From Planctomycetota bacterium (GTDB lineage: Bacteria > Planctomycetota > UBA1135 > GCA-002686595): DNA of 64,000 nt. The notes beneath the pieces were generated by a model that saw only the letters and a program-made list of their open reading frames with translations, ran no database searches and was not told the DNA's origin. Shown piece after piece: positions 16,926 through 24,672 of this stretch; position 1 is the stretch's first letter; each line of letters opens with the position of its first letter. The stretch covers positions 1-64,000 of the forward strand of contig JADHNZ010000008.1 in NCBI GenBank assembly GCA_016779225.1, read 5' to 3'. The translations under genes were made by a program, and so were the position numbers.

Positions 16926-17933
16926 ATGGTGCCGAGGGTCTTGCAGCCGGGCAGGAGTGGGGGGAGCACGCGCCTCGAGGGCGTAGGCCGCCGCCTCCCC
17001 CACCCTCCCAAAGGGACGCTCGGCGGTTGCGCCCGGTTGCGGCCGGGCCCGCGCGGTCCGCTACGGGCCCTCTGCGGGGCGGTCGCGGTCGCACCCGGCG
17101 CCGCGCTCCTGCTCGCAGCCGCGCTGCTCTCCGGCTGCGCGAGCTCGGAACACGCGCCCGAGGACCTGCGCCTGGTGAACTGGAACACCTACCACCTGTT
17201 CGACCATCGCGCGCACCTCACCCCCGCGACGGAGTGGCTCGCCCAGGGTGACTTCCAGGTCGCCGCCCTGCAGGAGCTAGTGCAGACCACCGAGGAGGAG
17301 CTCCTCCGCCTGGCCTCGGCGTGGTCCCACCCACACGCCGTCCTGCACAAGGAGTCGGGCTACGCGGTGGGTCTCACCAGCACCGCCCCCATCGAGGTCG
17401 TGGAGCGCCGCGTGGAGGGCTTCCACCACGGCTTCCTCCACGCGCGCACGCACGGGCTCGACCTGTTCGTGGTGCACTTCTGGCCCGGGAAGATCCACGA
17501 GGCAGAGCTGGTGGCCGAGCGCGCCGCCAGCCTCGCGCGCGCAGGACGCCCCGTCCTGGTCCTCGGCGACTTCAACGGAGAGATCGCTAGCGATGAGCCC
17601 TGGCTCCGGGAGCAGGAAACGCTCGGCGAGGTGGTCGAGGGCCAGCGAGTGTTCGACTTCCGCATCACCGACGCCTTCCTCTCTCGAGGCCTCGTCGACC
17701 TCATCCACGAGCACGACCCCGAGGCCCGCTACACCTTTGGGTCGCCCGCGCTGATCCCCCGCTGGTCCCCCGACATGGAGCATGTGGCCACCAAGCGACG
17801 CCGCATCGACTTCGCCATGGCATCCCCCTCCGTGGCGGCCCTGGTGAGGGGTGCGCGAGTCGAGACCGACGATGCGTCGGTCGGCAGGTGGTCCGATCAC
17901 TATCCTCTGCTGCTCGACCTCGCTCAGCCCTGA
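16926..17933 (+). CDS. Endonuclease/exonuclease/phosphatase (EEP) family lipoprotein
   Basis: An exported metal-dependent phosphoesterase. The lipobox LLSGC (about residues 66-70) predicts lipoprotein processing. EEP motifs follow: NWNTYH, the metal-binding Glu in LQELVQ, VLGDFNGE and the C-terminal RWSDHYPLLLDL with catalytic Asp-His. The ATG at 16926 gives an unusually long 65-residue lead before the lipobox. A TTG at 17037 gives a more normal signal of about 32 residues, so the true start is uncertain. Family members cleave nucleic acids, phospholipids or inositol phosphates; the substrate here is unknown. The sterol-desaturase-family gene follows on the same strand after 50 bases. Confidence 0.85.
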   Translation: MVPRVLQPGRSGGSTRLEGVGRRLPHPPKGTLGGCARLRPGPRGPLRALCGAVAVAPGAALLLAAALLSGCASSEHAPEDLRLVNWNTYHLFDHRAHLTPATEWLAQGDFQVAALQELVQTTEEELLRLASAWSHPHAVLHKESGYAVGLTSTAPIEVVERRVEGFHHGFLHARTHGLDLFVVHFWPGKIHEAELVAERAASLARAGRPVLVLGDFNGEIASDEPWLREQETLGEVVEGQRVFDFRITDAFLSRGLVDLIHEHDPEARYTFGSPALIPRWSPDMEHVATKRRRIDFAMASPSVAALVRGARVETDDASVGRWSDHYPLLLDLAQP

Positions 17934-17983
17934 GGGCTCCGCCCAGTCCCAGCCCGAGCCAGCCGACCTCGACGGCAAGCACC

Positions 17984-19135
17984 ATGACCGAACCGCAGAT
18001 GCCCGCGCGCATGAAGATCGGCGAGGGCCGCATCAGCGGCGCCGTGTCGATCGTGTTTGGCGCGATCGCCCTGGGAGGCGTGCTCTGCTTCCACTTCCCG
18101 GAAGCCCTCACGACGCCCGAGTTCCGCGAGCAGTACGAGGTGGGCTTCCTACGCAGCCTGCTCGGTGGCTGCCTCTTCCTCGCGTACGCCTGCGCCCTGC
18201 GCAGCCTGATCGCGAACCAGGCCAAGCGCGCGGGCCTCGTCGGCGGCGGCCTGGCCACCCTGGCGCTCCTGCTGGGTGGTGCCGGGGTCGAGGTCGAGGC
18301 GGTTGGAGCCAGCAGCTTCTACCTGAGCCTGGACTGGCTGCTGCTCGACCTGATCGCGATGGCTCTAGTCTTCGTTCCCCTGGAGCTCTTCCTTCCCCAG
18401 CGCGGGAATCAGACGCGCTTCCACCCCGAGTGGCGCACGGACCTGGCCTACTTCGTGATGGCGCACCTGTTCGTGCAGGGCATCGCGGCCATGAGTGAGA
18501 GGCCCGTACGCCTGTTCTTCACCGGGTTCGCGGACGATCTCGACAGCCTGCGTGCGACGGTCGGGAGCCTGCCGTTCGCTCTGCAGCTGTTCCTGGCCCT
18601 GCTGTCCACGGACCTCTGCCAGTACGCCCTGCACCGGCTCTTCCACACAAACCCCTACCTGTGGCGCTTCCACGCCGTGCACCACAGCACGCGCTCCATG
18701 GACTGGCTGGCAGGCTCGAGGCAGCACCTCGTCGATGTGGTCGGCACGCGCGTGTTCGTCTACCTGCCCCTCTTCGTCCTCGGGTTCTCGCCCGGGGTGT
18801 TCTATGCCTATGTGGGGATCGTGGCCGTCCACGCCGTCCTCAACCACACGAACACCCGTCTCCGCTACGGCTGGCTGGAGTGGTTCATCGTCTCGCCCCG
18901 GATCCACCACTGGCACCACGCCCACGATCCGGCGGCGTACGACAAGAACTTCTGCGTCCACTTCCCCTGGATCGACCGCCTCTTCGGGACCTACTACGCG
19001 CCCGGCGATGCCTGGCCGGGGCGCACCGGGCTCGACGACGCGGCCTTCCCGCGCGGCTTCCTGGCCCAGCAGGTGGACCCCTTCGTGCGGGATCCCTTCA
19101 AGGGCGCGCCGAGCGGCGCCCCGTCGACCCGCTGA
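17984..19135 (+). CDS. Sterol desaturase / fatty acid hydroxylase superfamily membrane protein
   Basis: A 383-residue integral membrane di-iron oxygenase. Several hydrophobic helices are followed by the histidine clusters of the family: HRLFHTNP, FHAVHHSTRSMDW, LNHTNTRL and RIHHWHHAHDP. Such enzymes hydroxylate or desaturate lipids using oxygen and need an electron donor. The start is set at the ATG at 17984 because the upstream in-frame extension overlaps the end of the EEP gene and looks non-coding. It follows the EEP lipoprotein on the same strand and precedes a DUF1552 gene. The substrate (sterol, hopanoid, fatty acid or ether lipid) is not indicated. Confidence 0.88.
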   Translation: MTEPQMPARMKIGEGRISGAVSIVFGAIALGGVLCFHFPEALTTPEFREQYEVGFLRSLLGGCLFLAYACALRSLIANQAKRAGLVGGGLATLALLLGGAGVEVEAVGASSFYLSLDWLLLDLIAMALVFVPLELFLPQRGNQTRFHPEWRTDLAYFVMAHLFVQGIAAMSERPVRLFFTGFADDLDSLRATVGSLPFALQLFLALLSTDLCQYALHRLFHTNPYLWRFHAVHHSTRSMDWLAGSRQHLVDVVGTRVFVYLPLFVLGFSPGVFYAYVGIVAVHAVLNHTNTRLRYGWLEWFIVSPRIHHWHHAHDPAAYDKNFCVHFPWIDRLFGTYYAPGDAWPGRTGLDDAAFPRGFLAQQVDPFVRDPFKGAPSGAPSTR

Positions 19136-19173
19136 GACGACCGCAGAGGCCACCGCTCGCGCAGGTCCAGGGG

Positions 19174-20511
19174 ATGCCCTACCGTAGAGGCGTGGCCCAG
19201 CCCTCCCCCCTCGCATCCCGTCGTGCCCTCCTCCGCGGAGCGGGAGCGACCCTGGCCCTTCCGTGGCTGGGGTCCTGGGCCGAGGCTCGCGGAGGCAGCG
19301 CTGCCGCCCCGGTTCGCCTGGGCTTCTTCTTCATGCCCAACGGCGTGCTGCCGAGCGCGTGGCAGGTCCAGGGCGAGGGCGCCTCGTTCCAGCTCTCGAG
19401 CACCCTGGCTCCCCTCGAGGCCCACCGACAGCGCCTGACCGTGCTCTCGGGTCTGCGCAACAAGAACAGCCTCTCGGGGGAGGGGCACTATGTGAAGACC
19501 ACGGCGCTCCTCTCGGGGGCGCCGGTGCACAAGACCGGCGGCCGCGACCTGCGCGTCGGGACGAGCGTCGATCAGGTTGCGGCTCAGGCTAGCGGACACC
19601 TCACGCCCCTGCCCTCCCTCGAGCTGAGCCTCGAGCCCGTGCGCAACATCGTCGACATGGGCTACAGCACGGTCTACGGCGCCCACATCTCCTGGAGCGC
19701 ACCGGACCGCCCCGTTCCCCGCGAGCGCAGGCCGCGCGCCGTGTTCGACCGCCTCTACCGCGCATCGAGCCTCGGTACGGATCCACGCCACGCCTCCATC
19801 CTGGACCTGGTGCGCGGCGAGGCGCGCAGTCTGCAGCGGCAGGTGTCGTCTGAAGACGGGGAGAAGGTCAGCGAGTACCTCGAGGGCGTCCGCACCCTCG
19901 AGCAGCGCGTCGTCGCCTTCGCGGAGCGCGCACAGGCGGACCGCCTCGCCGTGGCCGCGGGCGCGCGACCCGAGCGGGACCTACCGGATGCCTATCCGGC
20001 CTACGCACGCCTGATGCTGGAGCTGCTGGCCCAGGCCTTCATCACGGACACGACGCGCGTGGCGAGCCTGATGTGGGGCAACGCGGTCTCCGGCCGCAGC
20101 TTCTCCTTCCTCGACGAGGTCTCGGGCGGGTTCCACCCGCTGAGTCACCACGAGAAGGACCCCGCCAAGCAGGCCCAGTACGCGCGCATCAACCGCTGGC
20201 ACCTCGAGGAGCTGGCGTGGCTGGCGGACCGGCTGGCCGCCGTCCCCGAGGGCCCAGAGGGAGAGACCGTGCTGGACCACTGCGCCCTGCTGTTCGGCTC
20301 GGGGCTCCGCGATGGCAACGCCCACTCGCCGCACGATCTGCCCATCGCCGTGGTCGGCGGAGCCTCAGGGGCGCTGCGCACGGGACAGCACCTGGCGAGC
20401 CCCATGCACACGCCCCTGTGCCATGTGTTCGTGGATCTGCTGAGGGCATTCGGCGCGCCGGTCGCTCGCTTCGGCGACGCCGAGGGCGGCCTCCCCGGCC
20501 TGTCCGCGTGA
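19174..20511 (+). CDS. DUF1552 family secreted protein (twin-arginine type signal)
   Basis: A 445-residue protein of the DUF1552 family. The N-terminus carries a twin-arginine-like signal (SRRALLRGAGATLALPWL). Family features follow: RLGFFFMPNGVLPSAW, LTVLSGLRNKN, the central GTSVDQVAAQ and YLEGVRTLEQR, and near the end LLFGSGLRDGNAHSPHDLPI. The likely start is the ATG at 19174; a GTG at 19192 is possible. DUF1552 proteins normally neighbour DUF1592 proteins; the DUF1592 gene here lies 4 kb upstream on the same strand with three genes between them. The family resembles DUF1501/sulfatase-like folds, but its activity is unknown. Confidence 0.9.
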   Translation: MPYRRGVAQPSPLASRRALLRGAGATLALPWLGSWAEARGGSAAAPVRLGFFFMPNGVLPSAWQVQGEGASFQLSSTLAPLEAHRQRLTVLSGLRNKNSLSGEGHYVKTTALLSGAPVHKTGGRDLRVGTSVDQVAAQASGHLTPLPSLELSLEPVRNIVDMGYSTVYGAHISWSAPDRPVPRERRPRAVFDRLYRASSLGTDPRHASILDLVRGEARSLQRQVSSEDGEKVSEYLEGVRTLEQRVVAFAERAQADRLAVAAGARPERDLPDAYPAYARLMLELLAQAFITDTTRVASLMWGNAVSGRSFSFLDEVSGGFHPLSHHEKDPAKQAQYARINRWHLEELAWLADRLAAVPEGPEGETVLDHCALLFGSGLRDGNAHSPHDLPIAVVGGASGALRTGQHLASPMHTPLCHVFVDLLRAFGAPVARFGDAEGGLPGLSA

Positions 20512-20567
20512 GCGGCGGAGCTGCGCCAGGCTGAGCCGTAGGTCGGCGAGGCTCTGCCGTGAGCCCC

Positions 20568-20585
20568 GCCCTGCCAGCTCAGGGC
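20568..20585. terminator. Short convergent hairpin, candidate terminator
   Basis: A perfect six-base stem GCCCTG/CAGGGC with loop CCAGCT, between the convergent DUF1552 and small membrane protein genes. It overlaps the stop codon of the minus-strand gene. No T-tract is present. Confidence 0.35.
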
Positions 20586-21154
20586 AGGAAGCGCTGCGCC
20601 AGGGCGCCCAGCAGCACGAGGGCGATGCCTGTCAGCAGCAGCCAGGTCGGCGGACGGGTCACATTGCGCCGGAGACGCCATGAGGCCGCCTCTAGGCGCT
20701 CGGCCCCCGACCCCGGAACGAAGACGAACGCAAAGCGCCCCTTCTGCTCGACCTCAAAGGTCTCAAAGGTCTTGCTCCCCGAGCGGTCCCCGCCGAAGAC
20801 GCGCGTGATGAGGCTGCGGCGCTGCTTCCGCGTCTGGGTGATGTCGAGGGACTTGGACACCACCATCTCTCCGCCGGGGTCCAGTACGCGGGCCTGCGCG
20901 GCGACGAGGGTGCGCAGGCCGGCCTCCGCCTCGACCTCATAGTCGAAGAAGACCGCCAGCGGACTCATGGACGGGTCGAGCTCCACCTCGACGCGCTGCT
21001 CCTGCCCCTGAGCCACGGTCACGGGCAGCGAGAACTCACCCAGCTCCTCACCGCTGAGGAAGGTCAGCGCAAGCGAGGTCCCGACGAGGAGCGCACCAGC
21101 GAGGAGCAGGAGCATCCCGAGGCGGCTGCTACCGGAAGCAGAGCGATCGGCCAT
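20579..21154 (-). CDS. Two-helix membrane protein of unknown function
   Basis: A 191-residue protein with a transmembrane helix near each end (residues about 12-33 and 168-186). Between them is a beta-rich extracytoplasmic region of about 130 residues (VEVELDPSMSPLAVFFDYEVEA, then VSKSLDITQTRKQRRSL). The layout suggests a membrane-tethered sensor or a small structural protein. No family is recognised. It sits 34 bases downstream of a choice-of-anchor A protein on the same strand and may be co-transcribed with it. Confidence 0.72.
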   Translation of the reverse strand: MADRSASGSSRLGMLLLLAGALLVGTSLALTFLSGEELGEFSLPVTVAQGQEQRVEVELDPSMSPLAVFFDYEVEAEAGLRTLVAAQARVLDPGGEMVVSKSLDITQTRKQRRSLITRVFGGDRSGSKTFETFEVEQKGRFAFVFVPGSGAERLEAASWRLRRNVTRPPTWLLLTGIALVLLGALAQRFLP

Positions 21155-21188
21155 GCACCGACCCTACGGAACCGCTGGCCCCGCTGCC

Positions 21189-22607
21189 TCAGCGAAGCCG
21201 AAGACCGCGCGCTGCGTCCAGGGCCACGAGCACGCGACGGGGCGAGCTGGCCACGCCGCGAGCGTCTCGGACGCGGTACCAGACCACGGCGTGACGCCAG
21301 GGGAGCTGGGCCAGAGGTCCCGTCGCGGGAAGCTCATAGCGGATGCGCCCGGTGCTCGGGTCCACCGAGGCGCTGCCCACAAGGGGCGGACTCAGGAGCT
21401 CGACGGTGGCCGGATCGAGACCCTGACCCAGGTCGTTCTCGAGAGGGTCCACCTCGACCGCGGTCGCGCCCGGAGGTAGGGCGACGCAGTCGTCGAATGC
21501 GACTGGGGCCAGCCGAGTCCACTCGACGGGCAGGCCAAGGGAGGGATCCACGGTGGTGGTGGCCGGCGAGCCCTGGCCCACCAGCACGAGCCGCGAGATT
21601 CTGTCCCTGCGAACCTCGAGCCGCGAGGTGCCCTCCACGATCAGCTCGAGCCTCTCGGGCCCCGAGGCCACGACCTCGATCTGCTCTCCCGGGGCCTGCT
21701 CGGTCCACACGAGGCTGTAGGTCGCGGCGTCGTGACCGGTCTCATCGGCCTCGAAGCCCGCGCCGCTCGTGAGCCACTCGTCGCCCGTGAGGTGCTGGCC
21801 CAGGGTGTGCGCGCTGGTCATCTGCACATAGCGGCCGATGATGTTGCCGGCGACCCCCATGCGCTGGATGTCGAGCACAGCCCGCGGGGCGAGCAGGCTC
21901 GCGTCGAGCTGGGCATTGGACAGGGTGAGGCTGGAGCCCTCGAAGGCATTCACGAGAACGCGACTCGCCTCGAGGCCCGTCAGCTGCAGGGTCCAGGAGC
22001 TCTGCTCCCACACGCCACCCTCGATGTTGAGGAGGGCCGCTGAGCCAGAGGGGACGCTCAGCACGACCTGTGAAGCAGCCTCGAGCTGCGCGGTCGTGAG
22101 CTGGAAGATGTTCAGGTCCATCTCGGCTCCCTGGAGCTCGAGGTGGGGACCGAAGGTGCTCACGACCCCTGTCGCAGGGCGCAGGCCAAGCTCGACGGAC
22201 TGGTGGCGCAGGATGCGCCGCAGGGCCTCGTCATCGAACAGGTCCTCGAGCCGCGGGCCCTGGGCCGCATTGCGGAACTGGACGGTGGGGTCCACATCGA
22301 GCAGCGTCCCGTAGACCGCCTGACCGTTGCTGACCGTCCCGCTGCGCATGCGCAGCAGGCCCCCAGAGATCACCACATCCTGGCCGGCCGTCAGGCTCGG
22401 ATCCTGGCCCACCACGAAGTGGTGCAGCTCCACGAACTTGTTCCCACACACGCGGCCTGGCAGAGCCGCGGAGTGCAGGTGGACGCCGGTGGTCCCCCAG
22501 ACATCGAAGCTGGAGGCGGGTCCGAAGGGAGTGGAGCCGCTCTGGCCCAGGGCCGAGCCCGCTGAGAGGGCGGCAGCCAGCAGGAGGCGACTGGAGACGG
22601 GGTTCAT
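21189..22607 (-). CDS. Choice-of-anchor A family secreted protein
   Basis: A 472-residue exported protein. After a signal peptide (MNPVSSRLLLAAALSAGSALGQ) comes the choice-of-anchor A domain (about 30-330): FDVWGTTGVHLHSAALPGRV, then short beta strands with NAQLDASLLAPRAVLDI and NIIGRYVQMTSAHTLG. The remaining C-terminal part is beta-rich and has a cadherin- or Big-like segment (DPLENDLGQGLDPATVELLSPPL). Family members are surface adhesins or matrix proteins with variable C-terminal anchors. The upstream in-frame extension is rejected because it runs, out of phase, across a sulfatase remnant. An AT-richer stretch just upstream is the likely promoter zone. Confidence 0.82.
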   Translation of the reverse strand: MNPVSSRLLLAAALSAGSALGQSGSTPFGPASSFDVWGTTGVHLHSAALPGRVCGNKFVELHHFVVGQDPSLTAGQDVVISGGLLRMRSGTVSNGQAVYGTLLDVDPTVQFRNAAQGPRLEDLFDDEALRRILRHQSVELGLRPATGVVSTFGPHLELQGAEMDLNIFQLTTAQLEAASQVVLSVPSGSAALLNIEGGVWEQSSWTLQLTGLEASRVLVNAFEGSSLTLSNAQLDASLLAPRAVLDIQRMGVAGNIIGRYVQMTSAHTLGQHLTGDEWLTSGAGFEADETGHDAATYSLVWTEQAPGEQIEVVASGPERLELIVEGTSRLEVRRDRISRLVLVGQGSPATTTVDPSLGLPVEWTRLAPVAFDDCVALPPGATAVEVDPLENDLGQGLDPATVELLSPPLVGSASVDPSTGRIRYELPATGPLAQLPWRHAVVWYRVRDARGVASSPRRVLVALDAARGLRLR

Positions 22608-22687
22608 CGGTACGGAAGGCCAGGTCTCAGTCCGAGACATGGTTCGATGTCCCACTTTGGAACGGGCGGCCGAGCTCCGCCACAAGG

Positions 22688-22735
22688 AAGTTCCATTATT
22701 AGCCACAAGTCGCTTTCTGTGACCTATTTTCCTCC
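22688..22735 (-). promoter_or_regulatory. AT-rich stretch, probable promoter zone of the choice-of-anchor A gene
   Basis: Roughly half of the bases are A or T in an otherwise strongly GC-rich context. On the minus strand it includes TAATAA and TTGTGG motifs, but no well-spaced -35/-10 pair can be assigned. It lies about 80-130 bases upstream of the start codon. Confidence 0.3.
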
Positions 22736-22756
22736 CCGAGCCTCCCCTAAGCCCCC

Positions 22757-23050
22757 TCAGAGGCCCTCGGAACAGCTCAGCGTGTGGCTCCGCCGCTCCC
22801 CCACCTGCTCGGGATGGTCCTCCGCCAGGTTCCGCCGCTCCCCGGGATCCACCAGCGGGTCGTGCAGCTCCGGTCGCGATCCGTCCAAGTCGCTGAGCAG
22901 CTTCCAGCGCCCCAGACAAACAACCAGGTCTGGCAGATCCTCGAACCCGTAGAAGCTCTTGTGATCGGGCGGGCGAAGACGAGCGGCCGCTCGCGCGTCC
23001 TCGGCGGCGCCCCCATCCCCGCGGACAACGCCGCGGGCCCTCGGCTCGGT
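22757..23050 (-). pseudogene. Truncated, frameshifted C-terminal remnant of a sulfatase
   Basis: No long frame covers this stretch, but minus-strand translation gives a typical sulfatase C-terminus: DHKSFYGFEDLPDLVV, then RWKLLSDLDGSRPELHDP and VDPGERRNLAEDHPEQ, ending at a TGA at 22757-22759. Upstream, from about 22966, the matching text continues in another frame (APPRTRERPLVFARP), so a frameshift lies near 22960-22970. Only about 85-95 codons remain; the catalytic N-terminal two thirds, including the Cys-X-Pro-X-Arg motif, is absent. The next gene begins within 70 bases, so the rest was deleted. The identification rests on the RWKLL...GSRPELHD...DPGE...NLA pattern of sulfatase ends. Confidence 0.75.
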
Positions 23051-23062
23051 CGGGCCGTCGCG

Positions 23063-23085
23063 CGCTAGGCCTGGGCCTTCTAGCG
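23063..23085. terminator. Hairpin downstream of the coiled-coil gene
   Basis: A perfect six-base inverted repeat CGCTAG/CTAGCG with an 11-base loop that can pair further (GCC/GGC). It begins 30 bases after the stop of the minus-strand coiled-coil gene. A terminator is plausible but not proven. Confidence 0.35.
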
Positions 23086-23114
23086 AGAGCGCACGGGCCG
23101 CTGAGGCCTCGAGC

Positions 23115-23846
23115 TCACTTGCCGGGGCGCGTCTGGCGGCTCAGGGACTCGATTTGATCGGGGGTCAGGAAGGCCTCGAGGTCCGCGCGGGTCTGGTCCG
23201 CGCTGTCCTGCTTCATGGCGCCCAGCTCCTCATTCGTGTAGCTGCCGCTGTTCCACGCCTGGCTGAGCTGCTGTGCCCGGTCCAGCTGCGCGAGGAGCGC
23301 GACTCGCAGCTGGTCGGGTTGATCACCCACGAGCATGAGGGACTCGGTCAAGGCCGCGACCTGCTCGGTGATGCGATCCTCTGCTCCAGCCAGCTTGCTC
23401 GCGGCACGGTCCTGCGCGTCACGCCGCTTGGCGTCCGCCTGGCGCTGCCGCAGGTCCTCGAGGGCACCTTCGACCGCAGTCTGGAGTCCACCCCCGGAGA
23501 GGCGCATGTCCACGCTCGCCATCCAAGAGCGCAGCTCCGTCTCGCTGAGCGGCAGGGTGGCCTCGGCCGGGCTGGCCTCCTCCACGGACCTACGCGCCTC
23601 CTGGCGAGCGGTGAGGCTGCTGACCTCCATGGCAAGCTCATCCAGCTGAGAGCGGAGCCCAGCGACCTCGTCCGAGTCCCCGGGCTGCGACTCGAGAGCG
23701 GTGGCCGGAAGCGCTGGGGCCGCCGGGGGGGCCTCTGGTGCCGATGCGAGGACATTCGCGAGGAGGGCGCCCACCGCGCCCCCCCCGACCGCACAGACCA
23801 GAAGCAACAGGGGCGACGCAGGTTGAGATGCTTGGCTCATCGTCAT
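23115..23846 (-). CDS. Membrane-anchored coiled-coil protein of unknown function
   Basis: A 243-residue protein. One N-terminal transmembrane helix (about residues 13-35) is followed by an Ala/Pro-rich linker and a long Glu/Gln/Arg/Leu-rich coiled coil (about 58-215). The C-terminus LTPDQIESLSRQTRPGK recalls the LTPEQ-type endings of Spy/CpxP-like periplasmic proteins; this is a resemblance only. Two ATGs (23846 and 23840) could start it. It is divergent from the outer-membrane-type protein at 24026. Confidence 0.7.
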   Translation of the reverse strand: MTMSQASQPASPLLLLVCAVGGGAVGALLANVLASAPEAPPAAPALPATALESQPGDSDEVAGLRSQLDELAMEVSSLTARQEARRSVEEASPAEATLPLSETELRSWMASVDMRLSGGGLQTAVEGALEDLRQRQADAKRRDAQDRAASKLAGAEDRITEQVAALTESLMLVGDQPDQLRVALLAQLDRAQQLSQAWNSGSYTNEELGAMKQDSADQTRADLEAFLTPDQIESLSRQTRPGK

Positions 23847-24025
23847 GGCGCCAATATACGAAACGCTTCGTAAAATGGCAACCCGGCGCGCCCTCCGGCC
23901 CCGCCCACGCTCCCAGGCCCCGGGGCAGGCCCCTCCACCTGCCCGCCGCCCTCCTTGATCGAATCCTCACAGCGTCTCCTCCCGGAGCCGTCCTAAGGTC
24001 CCGAACCCTGGACCAAGGCCCCCCC

Positions 24026-24658
24026 ATGCACCGAACGCTCCTCTTCCTCTCGCTGCTCGCCTCGTGCACCTCCACCGAAGGCACCCGCTGGGAGCCGACC
24101 ATGGGACTCGGTGTCCAGACGGCCGGGAGCCACAGCGAGGAGATCTGGCTGAGCGGGCCAGGCGGGGCTGAGGCCAGCCGCGGCTCGGTCGAGCGTGAGA
24201 TGGCAGAGCTCACCTTCGGGGTCACCCACACGACGACGGACGGTGAGGCCGACCAGCGGGACTGGTTCGCGGGGGTCAAGCTCGGCTTCGGTGAGCTCGA
24301 GTCGAGCCCGTCCCTCGGGGGCGGCGACACCAACCTGGACGAGCTGTCGATCGGCGGCATCTGGTACCTGACCGCGAACCCGAGCTGGACACCCTATGTG
24401 TCGGGCTGGGCCGTCTCGAGCAGCCCCGCCAGCCCCAGCCTCGAGGAGCAACTCTCCCTATCCCTGGGCGCGGGCGTTGAGGTCGCCATGGGGCCGCAGT
24501 TCGCCCTCTACAGCGAGCTGAACTACCTCGATCCGCTCTCGGACTCCGACGCCACTGGCACCGTCGGTACGCCTCCGGTGCCCGCGACGGGCACCCGCGA
24601 CTACCGCGGCCTGGCGCTCATTTTCGGGATCCGGGCCCGGATCGGCCTCACGGACTGA
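24026..24658 (+). CDS. Lipoprotein-signal outer-membrane beta-barrel-like protein
   Basis: A 210-residue exported protein starting at ATG 24026. MHRTLLFLSLLASC gives a lipobox with Cys14. The rest is made of alternating amphipathic strands with aromatic girdle residues (EREMAELTFGVTHTTTD, WFAGVKLGFGELE, ELSIGGIWYLTANPSWTPYVSGWAV), ending in a strand with GLALIFGIRARIGL. This resembles OmpA/OmpW-like small barrels or outer-membrane associated lipoproteins. The upstream in-frame extension overlaps the divergent gene and is not used. Its function is unknown. Confidence 0.72.
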   Translation: MHRTLLFLSLLASCTSTEGTRWEPTMGLGVQTAGSHSEEIWLSGPGGAEASRGSVEREMAELTFGVTHTTTDGEADQRDWFAGVKLGFGELESSPSLGGGDTNLDELSIGGIWYLTANPSWTPYVSGWAVSSSPASPSLEEQLSLSLGAGVEVAMGPQFALYSELNYLDPLSDSDATGTVGTPPVPATGTRDYRGLALIFGIRARIGLTD

Positions 24659-24672
24659 GAGCTCCAGCGCCC

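Noticed and set aside
18661-19173. Extension of the DUF1552 frame into the sterol-desaturase gene
   Set aside because: It runs out of phase over the desaturase gene; the twin-arginine signal begins after the ATG at 19174.
22608-22919. Long N-terminal extension of the choice-of-anchor A gene
   Set aside because: It has no signal and crosses the sulfatase remnant in another frame; the ATG at 22607 begins a clear signal peptide.
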